Of a stretch of DNA of 13,430 nucleotides, positions 1 to 5,849 are shown piece by piece. Each line of letters starts with the position of its first letter. Position 1 is the first letter of the stretch. Location: positions 1 through 13,430 of the forward strand of contig CABSMV010000052.1 in the NCBI GenBank assembly GCA_902478935.1, in the 5' to 3' direction. A program made the translations under genes and the position numbers. The stretch is from an uncultured Collinsella sp. (GTDB lineage: Bacteria > Actinomycetota > Coriobacteriia > Coriobacteriales > Coriobacteriaceae). Below the pieces are notes generated by a model that saw only the letters and a list, made by a program, of their open reading frames with translations, ran no database searches and was not told where the DNA came from.

Positions 1-26
1 CAGCGTCAGATGTGTATAAGAGCCAG
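1..26 (+). other. Illumina Nextera read-1 adapter remnant (not genomic)
   Basis: Bases 1-26 agree with the end of the Nextera read-1 transposon adapter, including the 19-bp mosaic end (AGATGTGTATAAGAGNCAG), with a single mismatch at base 23 (C where the adapter has A). It is library-preparation sequence left on a contig end. The ATG at 12 lies inside the adapter, so an apparent start codon there is an artefact and the flanking gene must be treated as 5'-truncated. Confidence 0.95.
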
Positions 27-926
27 ACGCTCGAGGACCCCAAGCAGGTGCTGCGTGCACAGGAGCGCGCCGCGCGCGACCGCGCGATGGCCGAAATGAA
101 GGCTGACGGCGTCGAATATGAGGAACGCCTGGAGCGCATCCAGGATGTCACCTACGAAAAGCCGCTCGAGGATTTGCTCGATGCCGCTTTTGACAAGTAC
201 TGCCAGGAAGTACCCTGGGCCAACGACTATCAGCTCTCGCCCAAGAGCGTCCTGCGCGACATGTTGGAGAGCGCGAGCGACTTTAAGGGCTATATCCAAA
301 AGCTCGGCATCGCCCGCTCCGAGGGCATTCTGCTGCGCTACCTAGCCGAGGCCTACCGTTCGCTCGACCGCACCGTACCCATCGAGAAGCGCGATGAGCG
401 CTTGCGTGACATCATTTCGTGGCTCGGCTTTGTGGTGCGCTCGGTCGACTCGAGCCTGGTGGACGAGTGGGAGAACGCCGGCAACCCCGCTGCACTCGAC
501 GCCGCACCGCCGCAGGGCATCGACGAGGTCGTTGCGGACCGTCGCGGCTGCACACTGTTGGTGCGCAACGCGCTCTTCCGCCGCGTAACCCTTGCCGCCC
601 GCGGACACGTGCGCGACCTGGGCGAGCTCGACGAGGACTGGGGCATGAGCGAGGTCCGCTGGCAAAAGGCGCTCGATGCCTACCATGAGCAGCACGAGGA
701 AATCCTCACCGACGGAGACGCCCGCAGCGCCGCGATGTTTTCCATCGACGAAAGCGACGAGAAGACCGATCACGTGTGGCACGTGCACCAGATTTTTGCC
801 GACGAGGATGGCGACCACGACTTTGGCATCATGGGCGATGTCGATCTGGACGCCACGCAAGACGGCGGCGAGGTCATCTTCAAAAACTACCGCGTCGGCT
901 TTATCGAGGACCTGCTCGAGGACTAG
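27..926 (+). CDS. SF2 DEAD/DEAH-box helicase, C-terminal DUF3516 region (5'-partial)
   Basis: The visible 299 residues run from the adapter junction to a TAG stop at 924-926. There is no start codon in genomic sequence, and the helicase motor motifs (Walker A, DExH) would lie upstream, outside the window. What is seen is an acidic, helix-rich region with the segment LLRYLAEAYRSLDRTVP, then IISWLGFVVRSVDSSLVDEWE. I recognise this as typical of the DUF3516 domain at the C-terminus of actinobacterial Ski2/Mtr4-like superfamily II helicases. The role in RNA or DNA unwinding is inferred from that family. The rest of the tail is acidic and ends FIEDLLED. A strong hairpin terminator follows 22 bases after the stop. 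Identification rests on recalled motif similarity only; a DUF3516 protein without a motor domain cannot be excluded from this fragment. Confidence 0.65.
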   Translation, partial: TLEDPKQVLRAQERAARDRAMAEMKADGVEYEERLERIQDVTYEKPLEDLLDAAFDKYCQEVPWANDYQLSPKSVLRDMLESASDFKGYIQKLGIARSEGILLRYLAEAYRSLDRTVPIEKRDERLRDIISWLGFVVRSVDSSLVDEWENAGNPAALDAAPPQGIDEVVADRRGCTLLVRNALFRRVTLAARGHVRDLGELDEDWGMSEVRWQKALDAYHEQHEEILTDGDARSAAMFSIDESDEKTDHVWHVHQIFADEDGDHDFGIMGDVDLDATQDGGEVIFKNYRVGFIEDLLED

Positions 927-948
927 CCGGGCGCAATGGAACGAAACG

Positions 949-988
949 AAGCGGGGCCGCTGGCAACATCGCCAGCGGCCCCGCTTTT
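949..988. terminator. Bidirectional hairpin terminator between convergent genes
   Basis: A perfect 14-bp GC-rich stem (arms 951-964 and 971-984, sequence GCGGGGCCGCTGGC) has the six-base loop AACATC. It is preceded by AA and followed by TTTT at 985-988. It sits between the stop of the rightward helicase gene (926) and the stop of the leftward DUF2130 gene (1006). The T-run is best for the + strand; the minus-strand exit is TTCGTTTCGT, weaker but usable. Confidence 0.9.
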
Positions 989-1005
989 GCACCATATGCT
1001 ATGCC

Positions 1006-2763
1006 TTACTCGGCATCCTCGACCTCATACGAATCCGCCTCGGCTGGCTCATCGTTTGTCTCCGTCGCAGCCCCGCGCGCCTCGTCAAACGCCGCCTTCA
1101 TGGTCTTGTTGCCCCAGGTGAGCTTGCGAATGGTAAGATCGTCGGCCTTCTTGTTGGCCAGGCGCAGATTGTTCTCGGAGGACAGCAACGCCTCCTTGGT
1201 TTTCTGCAGATGGCTAATCGTCTTGTCGATCTCATCGATCGCCGTTTGGAACTTGCGGCTCGCGATCTCGTAGTTGCGGCCGAAGTCGTTCTTGAACTTT
1301 TCCATCTTGGCTTCGAAGTTCGTGACGTCGATATTCTGCTGTTTGTACTCCGCCAGCTCCTGCTTATAGCGCAGCGAACCCATGGCAGCGTTGCGAAGAA
1401 GCGTAATCATGGGAATAAAGAACTGCGGGCGGATCACGTACATCTTCTCGTAGCGATAGCTCACGTCCACGATGCCGGCATTGTAAAGCTCGCTCTCGGG
1501 CTCGAGCAGCGTGCAGAGCACTGCATACTCACAGCCCTTCTGGCGACGATCGTGGTCGAGCTTCTTAAAGAAGTCCTCGTTCTTGTGCTTGGTCGCAGTC
1601 TCGTCGTTCTCGTTTTTCATCTCGAACATAATCGAAATGACCTCGTTGCCGCTCGCGTCGCACTCGCGGAAGATAAAGTCCCCCTTGGTGCCCTCGGACG
1701 CATCGTTATCTTTCTCAAAGTACGCGTTAGGAAACGCCGTCATGCGTAGGCGGTTAAACTCGGTCTCGCAGTGCTGCTCGAGCGACTCGCCCACCATCTT
1801 GGTGGACAGGCGGATCTTCATTTCCTTAAGGCGCTCAATCTCTTCGTCCTTGTAGCGGATCAACTCGTCGCTCACGCGCTTGGCCTGCGCGAGCTCAAGC
1901 TCGTGGGCTGCCTTGGCCTGTTCCTCACGCGAATCGCGCACCGCCAGCTCACTCGTCAGCTTGGCACGCGCCTCATCACGCTCACGCTCCGCCGCGGCGA
2001 CCGCCTCCGATAGGTTCATTTTGGCCGTCAGCTCCTGTTCGCGCAGCTGGGCACGCAGGCCCTCGGCCTCTTGCTCGGACTGAGCCTTTGCGGCGGAAAA
2101 CTTCTCTTGTACCTTCGCGCGATAGTCAGCAAGCGCGCGCTCGGCCTCGCTGCGAGCGGCATCGAGCTCACGCTGCGACTCTGCCGCGGCAGCGGCAAGC
2201 GCCATCTCCTGGGCCTTGTCCGCAGCGGAGAGCTTTGCCTGTAGCTCAGCAATCTGAGCGTCGCGGGCGGACAGATCGTTTTGAGCAGCATTGCGCGCCG
2301 CTGCCTCGGCAAGTTTGGCTTCGTCATCCTTGCGTCCCAGCTGCGCGCGCAGGTTGTCAATCTCACGCTGGAGCTCTGCGTTTTCCTTCTGCGCATCCGC
2401 ACGGGCCTCAACCGCCGCGCGCTGGCTTGCACTCTCGCGCTCCGTGGCAGCGCCCTCAAGCTTGGCGCGCAGCTCGGCGAGTTCAGCATCGCGCTTGGCG
2501 ACTTCTTGCGCCAGCTGCTGGGCCGCAGCGTTCTTCTGCTCGACAAGCTGAGCGTTGCGCTGAGACTCTGCCTCTTGCAAGGCGGCCGTCGAACGCGAGC
2601 GCTCAAGTTCCAGCGCCTGCTCGCCCTCGCGCTGGACTGCCTTCACACGCTCATCCAGGTCGCGCGAAAACTCAGCATCGCGCACTTGTTTGACGATATC
2701 CGCATAGCCGGACGCATCGACCTTAAAAACTTCGCCGCAATGCGGGCACTTAATCTCGTTCAT
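1006..2763 (-). CDS. DUF2130 coiled-coil protein with nuclease-like core
   Basis: 585 residues. The start ATG (2761-2763) is preceded by GAGGAG at 2769-2774. The N-terminus carries one CPHC (C6-C9), a possible half zinc knuckle. Residues about 25-315 are an almost uninterrupted Ala/Glu/Arg/Gln-rich coiled coil. The conserved globular part, about 316-500, contains LSTKMVGESLEQHCETEF and then GDFIF...IMFEMKNE. This is recognisable as the DUF2130 family, whose function is not established. The arrangement D362 ... E381-x-K383 matches the D...ExK pattern of PD-(D/E)xK nucleases, which I infer rather than know for this protein. A second helical stretch (about 500-545) and an acidic C-tail follow. 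No signal peptide or membrane segment is visible. It appears monocistronic: the upstream metallophosphoesterase gene is separated by a terminator and a palindromic repeat. Confidence 0.85.
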   Translation of the reverse strand: MNEIKCPHCGEVFKVDASGYADIVKQVRDAEFSRDLDERVKAVQREGEQALELERSRSTAALQEAESQRNAQLVEQKNAAAQQLAQEVAKRDAELAELRAKLEGAATERESASQRAAVEARADAQKENAELQREIDNLRAQLGRKDDEAKLAEAAARNAAQNDLSARDAQIAELQAKLSAADKAQEMALAAAAAESQRELDAARSEAERALADYRAKVQEKFSAAKAQSEQEAEGLRAQLREQELTAKMNLSEAVAAAERERDEARAKLTSELAVRDSREEQAKAAHELELAQAKRVSDELIRYKDEEIERLKEMKIRLSTKMVGESLEQHCETEFNRLRMTAFPNAYFEKDNDASEGTKGDFIFRECDASGNEVISIMFEMKNENDETATKHKNEDFFKKLDHDRRQKGCEYAVLCTLLEPESELYNAGIVDVSYRYEKMYVIRPQFFIPMITLLRNAAMGSLRYKQELAEYKQQNIDVTNFEAKMEKFKNDFGRNYEIASRKFQTAIDEIDKTISHLQKTKEALLSSENNLRLANKKADDLTIRKLTWGNKTMKAAFDEARGAATETNDEPAEADSYEVEDAE

Positions 2764-2821
2764 AGCAGCTCCTCGATGGACGCAAATTTCAACCGACTAC
2801 ACTCTACCGCGCCGCACGGAC

Positions 2822-2856
2822 AAAAAAGGCGCCGCTGCCATAATGGCAACGGCGCC
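2822..2856 (-). terminator. Rho-independent terminator of the metallophosphoesterase gene
   Basis: Arms 2828-2841 and 2843-2856 (GGCGCCG-TGCCAT type) form a 14-bp stem with a single non-Watson-Crick position, which is a G.U wobble on the minus-strand RNA. On the minus strand it is followed by six T (A-run at 2822-2827 on +). It lies about 45 bases past the metallophosphoesterase stop. Confidence 0.8.
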
Positions 2857-2858
2857 AG

Positions 2859-2895
2859 AACCACCACAAAGGTGCCTGTCCCCTTTGTGGTGGTT
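2859..2895. repeat. REP-like palindrome with TGCCTGTCC loop
   Basis: A perfect 14-bp inverted repeat: arm AACCACCACAAAGG at 2859-2872, loop TGCCTGTCC, mirrored arm at 2882-2895. It has no T-run of its own and sits between the metallophosphoesterase stop and its terminator. The GGTGCCTGTCCCC core resembles short palindromic (REP-like) repeats that I recall from other bacterial genomes; that resemblance is from memory only. Confidence 0.6.
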
Positions 2896-2901
2896 CGAGA
2901 A

Positions 2902-3447
2902 TTACAGTCCAAAATAGCCGAGGATTTGATCACGACTTACAGGCTTGTAGTCATTGGCGTCGAGGCCCACATCGTAGCGGTAAATGGGGCGCTCGCGATC
3001 GCGGTTGCGTGCGTTGGTGCGGTTACCCCTGCTGTGGATATGCCCATGCAGCATAATAGCGCCACGTGCCTTGCCGTTCCAGCTGAGCATGGGGTAATGG
3101 CTCATAACCAGACGATGGCCCTTGGCATAGCCAGGAGCAATCTCCAGGTAATCGCGCACGTCTTCCCAAATCCGCGGTGCGTCGGGATCTTCCCAGTCGC
3201 CGTCATGGTTGCCACGGATGAGCGTTACGTTTTGGCATTCGATGCGCTCGCGAAGACGCACGGCATCCGCTAGGGGCAAACGATAGGTAAAGTCTCCCAG
3301 GATGTAGAGACGGTCATCCGCAGCCACGCACTCATTGATGGCATCAATGACCTTGCGGTTCATCTCCTCGACCGAGCCAAACGGCCGGTCCATGTCGTGC
3401 AAGATATTCGTATCGCCCAGGTGCAGGTCGGCGGTAAACCACATCAT
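2902..3447 (-). CDS. Calcineurin-like metallophosphoesterase
   Basis: 181 residues, a compact single-domain enzyme. The family's metal-binding motifs are all present in order: D7-L-H9 in FTADLHLG, GD52 in YILGDF, GN80H81D in LIRGNHDG, H117 in MSHYP, and GHIH (H136, H138) near the C-terminus. This is the YfcE/MJ0936-like calcineurin fold, a cytoplasmic phosphodiesterase or phosphatase using two divalent metals; the substrate is unknown. The start is one of two adjacent ATGs (3445-3447 used), with GAGGG at 3456-3460 eight bases upstream. It may be transcribed with the upstream small acidic/basic protein and the HIRAN protein (66-base gap), or from its own weak promoter: a TATACT hexamer lies at 3488-3493 on the minus strand. 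It is followed by a clear terminator. Confidence 0.9.
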   Translation of the reverse strand: MMWFTADLHLGDTNILHDMDRPFGSVEEMNRKVIDAINECVAADDRLYILGDFTYRLPLADAVRLRERIECQNVTLIRGNHDGDWEDPDAPRIWEDVRDYLEIAPGYAKGHRLVMSHYPMLSWNGKARGAIMLHGHIHSRGNRTNARNRDRERPIYRYDVGLDANDYKPVSRDQILGYFGL

Positions 3448-3513
3448 CGTCTATGCCCTCATTTCACAACGTGTCCAACTCGTGCTAAGTATACAGACGC
3501 AGCGATGCGGCGG

Positions 3514-3693
3514 TTATCCAAAGAACCCGCCGAACAGTCCGCGGCGGCGCTTGTCTTGCTTTTTCGAAGAGTCACCCTGGGTATTCTTATCCTGCCGCTT
3601 CTTACGATCCCGCTCCAACTCATCGTCATCGAGTAGCATATCCCACCCAAACGGTTCGTCTGTCAGATCGAACTGGTCGTCGTCATCAAACAT
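3514..3693 (-). CDS. Small charged protein of 59 residues, unknown function
   Basis: I read this small ORF directly: ATG at 3691-3693, TAA at 3514-3516. A textbook ribosome site, GGGAG at 3700-3704, lies six bases upstream, which is the main argument that it is real. The protein begins with an acidic segment (MFDDDDQFDLTDEPFGWDM), continues acidic to about residue 29, then turns strongly basic (RDRKKRQDK, then KKQDKRRR) and ends GLFGGFFG. It has no transmembrane segment and is probably largely disordered. It starts 18 bases after the stop of the HIRAN gene, so the two are likely co-transcribed. I do not recognise a family; the charge polarity would suit a small adaptor or nucleic-acid-associated peptide, but that is speculation. 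Confidence 0.7.
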   Translation of the reverse strand: MFDDDDQFDLTDEPFGWDMLLDDDELERDRKKRQDKNTQGDSSKKQDKRRRGLFGGFFG

Positions 3694-3711
3694 GGCTGTC
3701 TCCCTAACCGA

Positions 3712-4068
3712 TTAGCGAGCATCCACCACGTAGAGTCCAACACGCACCTGATGCCACGGGCTGCGCTCGGGGGCAACCTGCTGCACGCGCGCCTCAAATA
3801 CACCCTCGTTTCCGTAATACATCATCACGGATAGCGGGCCGACCTCGTTTCCCGGAACATAGCCGAGCTTGGTGTTGCCGTAGTAGATTGCAACCGCCTC
3901 GGAATCATGGGGATTATCGCGCTCGGCACGCAGTGTCAGCTTATCGCCCACTTTAAGATCGCCTAGGACCAAAGCGCCGTCGGCATATTGAAATCCTGCG
4001 ATATGAAATGACAGAAGAACACGTGAAGGCTCGTATATGGCAACTCCTCTAACGGCCGGATAAACCAA
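3712..4068 (-). CDS. HIRAN-domain protein
   Basis: 118 residues consisting essentially of one HIRAN domain: HIAGFQYADG (22-31), GDKLTLRAERDNPHDSEAVAIY (41-62) and KLGYVPGNE (67-75). HIRAN domains occur stand-alone in bacteria or fused to SNF2 helicases (HLTF/Rad5) and bind single-stranded or 3' DNA ends, so a role in DNA repair or stalled-fork recognition is a family-level inference. The likely start is TTG (4066-4068) with TGAGG 7-8 bases upstream; an in-frame stop lies just before it, so the gene cannot extend further. An AGAGGAG also occurs at codons 7-9, but it would serve only an ATA codon. It heads a probable three-gene leftward group with the 59-residue protein and possibly the metallophosphoesterase. 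Confidence 0.85.
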   Translation of the reverse strand: MVYPAVRGVAIYEPSRVLLSFHIAGFQYADGALVLGDLKVGDKLTLRAERDNPHDSEAVAIYYGNTKLGYVPGNEVGPLSVMMYYGNEGVFEARVQQVAPERSPWHQVRVGLYVVDAR

Positions 4069-4150
4069 CGCTTAACCTCACTGAGAAGTTTACGGGCCCG
4101 TGCGGACACGAATTCACCCGCTCGCGCCTTTCACCCAGTTGCCGCAACGC

Positions 4151-4179
4151 TTGCGAGACAGAACGCTTGCAGATAAGAT
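4151..4179 (+). promoter_or_regulatory. Possible promoter of an RNA opposing the small toxin-like gene
   Basis: TTGCGA at 4151-4156, a 17-base spacer and TAAGAT at 4174-4179 match the sigma-70 consensus at four of six positions in each box. Transcription would run rightward through a small hairpin (ACCCGT/GCGGGT, 4195-4210) towards the 3' end of the small minus-strand ORF at 4274-4357. No convincing protein is encoded. This is suggestive of an antisense antitoxin RNA but unproven. The remainder of 4069-4273 shows nothing else I can name. Confidence 0.3.
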
Positions 4180-4269
4180 AGGAGTACGGATGGCACCCGT
4201 TGCAGCGGGTCTTGCCAACTCCGATACACGTTTTCATCGTGAGAAGTGGCCGTCTTCGCTTACGCGGGG

Positions 4270-4315
4270 GCGGCTATTTCATTCGGCCGATAAACAGGCC
4301 GAGTTCGATAGCCGC
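4270..4315. repeat. Long imperfect hairpin over the 3' end of the small toxin-like ORF
   Basis: Outer arms GCGGCTAT (4270-4277) and ATAGCCGC (4308-4315) pair perfectly. The inner arms (4281-4288 and 4297-4304) extend the stem, CGGCC/GGCCG plus three flanking pairs including one wobble. The loop is GATAAACA. No T-run follows on either strand, so it looks like an RNA structural element over the toxin stop codon rather than a simple terminator. Confidence 0.7.
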
Positions 4316-4357
4316 GATTAACAACGCCAGTAACGAAATAACATCGCTTACGTTCAT
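4274..4357 (-). CDS. Candidate type I toxin-like hydrophobic peptide (27 residues)
   Basis: This ORF runs from ATG (4355-4357) to TAG (4274-4276). An AGAAGGG ribosome-site-like run lies about 8 bases upstream. The peptide begins MNVSDVISLLALLIAA, is one hydrophobic helix, and ends with a basic GRMK tail. The short acidic N-terminus, single membrane segment and Lys/Arg end are the plan of the putative holin-like / TxpA-BsrE-type membrane toxins of type I toxin-antitoxin loci. It is isolated, with a long hairpin (4270-4315) over its 3' end and a possible opposing promoter about 100 bases beyond. Without a homology search, a chance ORF remains possible. Confidence 0.45.
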   Translation of the reverse strand: MNVSDVISLLALLIAAIELGLFIGRMK

Positions 4358-4415
4358 ACCAATTCCCTTCTAAAGGGAGTTGGCCCATCCGCACCCCATA
4401 GCAGTAGTCTAACGT

Positions 4416-4459
4416 AAATGACAGGTAATAGGAACACTTGTTCGTATTACCTGTCATTT
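4416..4459. terminator. Perfect long hairpin after the aldehyde dehydrogenase gene
   Basis: Arms AAATGACAGGTAATA (4416-4430) and its exact complement (4445-4459) form a 15-bp stem. A further GAACA/TGTTC 5-bp stem (4432-4436, 4439-4443) lies inside, with a two-base loop. It starts two bases after the ALDH stop. The A-run and T-run are part of the stem, as in bidirectional terminators, but there is no longer T-tract, so a REP-like palindrome is an alternative. Confidence 0.6.
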
Positions 4460-4460
4460 C

Positions 4461-5840
4461 CTAATGCACAAACATGCGCACGAATTTGTGCTTCCAGCTT
4501 GCGTAGGGCGCATACCGAAACGGCACGTCCAGCCAGGTTGACTTGTTCACGATGCTCTTCTTGTGGCTAAACGTATCGAAGCTCTCGCGGCCATGGTACT
4601 GACCCATACCGCTCGCACCCATGCCGCCAAAGCCCATATGGCTCGTAGCCAAATGCATGATCGTGTCGTTGACGCAGCCGCCGCCAAAGGGCACGTAGCG
4701 CACAAAGCGCTGCTGAGTCGCACGGTCCTGGCTAAAGATATACAGGGCCAGCGGCGTCGGACGATCCGTGATGAACGCCTCGGCCTCGTCTAGGCTCTCA
4801 AACGTCAGCACCGGCAAGATGGGGCCGAAAATCTCCTCCTGCATCACGGCGTCATCGGGGGTCACGCCGTCTAGGATCGTCGGCTCAATCTTGAGCGACG
4901 ACTCGCGCGCCGTGCCTCCCAGCACAACCTTATCGGGATCGATCAGCCCACGCACGCGCGCAAAATGCTTGGCGTTGACAATATGACCGTAGTTCTCGTT
5001 GTCGAGCGGGTGCTCGCCAAACATGCGACGGACCTCCTCCTTGATGAGGCCCAACAGCTCATCGTGCACGCGCACGTCGACCAGCAGATAGTCGGGCGCC
5101 ACGCAGGTCTGCCCCACGTTGAGCCATTTACCAAATGCGATACGGCGTGCCGCGACCTTCAAGTTTGCCGTCGCATCCACGATGCAGGGACTCTTTCCGC
5201 CCAGCTCAAGCGTCACGGGCGTGAGGTTTTTGCTCGCGCGCTCCATGACGAGCTTGCCGACCGGAACGCTACCGGTAAAGAAGATCTTGTCCCAGCACTC
5301 GTCGAGCAGCGCCTCATTCTCGGCACGCCCGCCTTCGACGACCGTCACCAGGCGCGGATCAAATGCTTCCTCGCAAATCTGCCTGAGCACCGCGCTCGAT
5401 GCCGGAGCATAGGCACTCGGCTTGATAACCACGGTATTGCCTGCGGCAAGGGCGCCAGCGAGCGGCTCGAGCGTCAGCAAAAACGGATAGTTCCAGGGCG
5501 CCATGATGAGCGTGACGCCATAGGGCACGGCTTGTGTTTTGCACACGCTCACGGCGTTAGCGAGGTCACACGGACGCAGGCGCGGACGACTCCATCGGGC
5601 CACATGCGCAATCTGATGACGAATCTCGGAAAGCGACGTGCCGATCTCGCACATATATGCCTCGTCATGCGACTTTCCCAAATCGGTCTTGAGCGCATGG
5701 GCAATATCGGCCCCGTGCGCCCGTACCGTATCGCGCAGGCGCACCAGTGCACGGCGGCGAGCATCGACATCAAACGTAGCGTGCGTCTTAAAGTAGGTGC
5801 GCTGATCGCCGACGATGCGCGCAATTTCCTCGGTGTTCAT
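4461..5840 (-). CDS. NAD(P)-dependent aldehyde dehydrogenase (class 3-like)
   Basis: 459 residues, the typical length for short class-3-type ALDHs without an N-terminal extension. All catalytic signatures are visible: APWNYPF with N117; VIKPS with K140 for cofactor binding; LELGGKSP with general base E212; GQTC with nucleophile C246; and EEIFGP with E336. It oxidises aldehydes to acids, or works in reverse with an activated partner; the substrate is not determinable. The start ATG (5838-5840) has a perfect AGGAGG (5846-5851) five bases upstream. This ribosome site overlaps the stop codon of the upstream iron alcohol dehydrogenase, so the pair is one operon with likely translational coupling. 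No signal peptide; cytoplasmic. The C-terminus ends in a basic, aromatic stretch before a hairpin terminator. Confidence 0.93.
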   Translation of the reverse strand: MNTEEIARIVGDQRTYFKTHATFDVDARRRALVRLRDTVRAHGADIAHALKTDLGKSHDEAYMCEIGTSLSEIRHQIAHVARWSRPRLRPCDLANAVSVCKTQAVPYGVTLIMAPWNYPFLLTLEPLAGALAAGNTVVIKPSAYAPASSAVLRQICEEAFDPRLVTVVEGGRAENEALLDECWDKIFFTGSVPVGKLVMERASKNLTPVTLELGGKSPCIVDATANLKVAARRIAFGKWLNVGQTCVAPDYLLVDVRVHDELLGLIKEEVRRMFGEHPLDNENYGHIVNAKHFARVRGLIDPDKVVLGGTARESSLKIEPTILDGVTPDDAVMQEEIFGPILPVLTFESLDEAEAFITDRPTPLALYIFSQDRATQQRFVRYVPFGGGCVNDTIMHLATSHMGFGGMGASGMGQYHGRESFDTFSHKKSIVNKSTWLDVPFRYAPYASWKHKFVRMFVH

Positions 5841-5849
5841 GGCAACCTC

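Noticed and set aside
4049..4237. Minus-strand 62-codon Cys-containing ORF (MKTCIGVG...)
   Set aside because: No ribosome site, it overlaps the HIRAN gene start, and its composition is unremarkable. It lies over the possible antisense RNA region instead.
4081..4260. tRNA or riboswitch in the gene-poor gap
   Set aside because: No T-loop GGTTCGA-type motif, no cloverleaf and no recognisable riboswitch core on either strand.
4260..4457. Minus-strand 65-codon ORF starting inside the palindrome at 4416-4459
   Set aside because: Its start codon lies in the hairpin arm with no ribosome site. The better-supported small ORF in another frame (4274-4357) has one.
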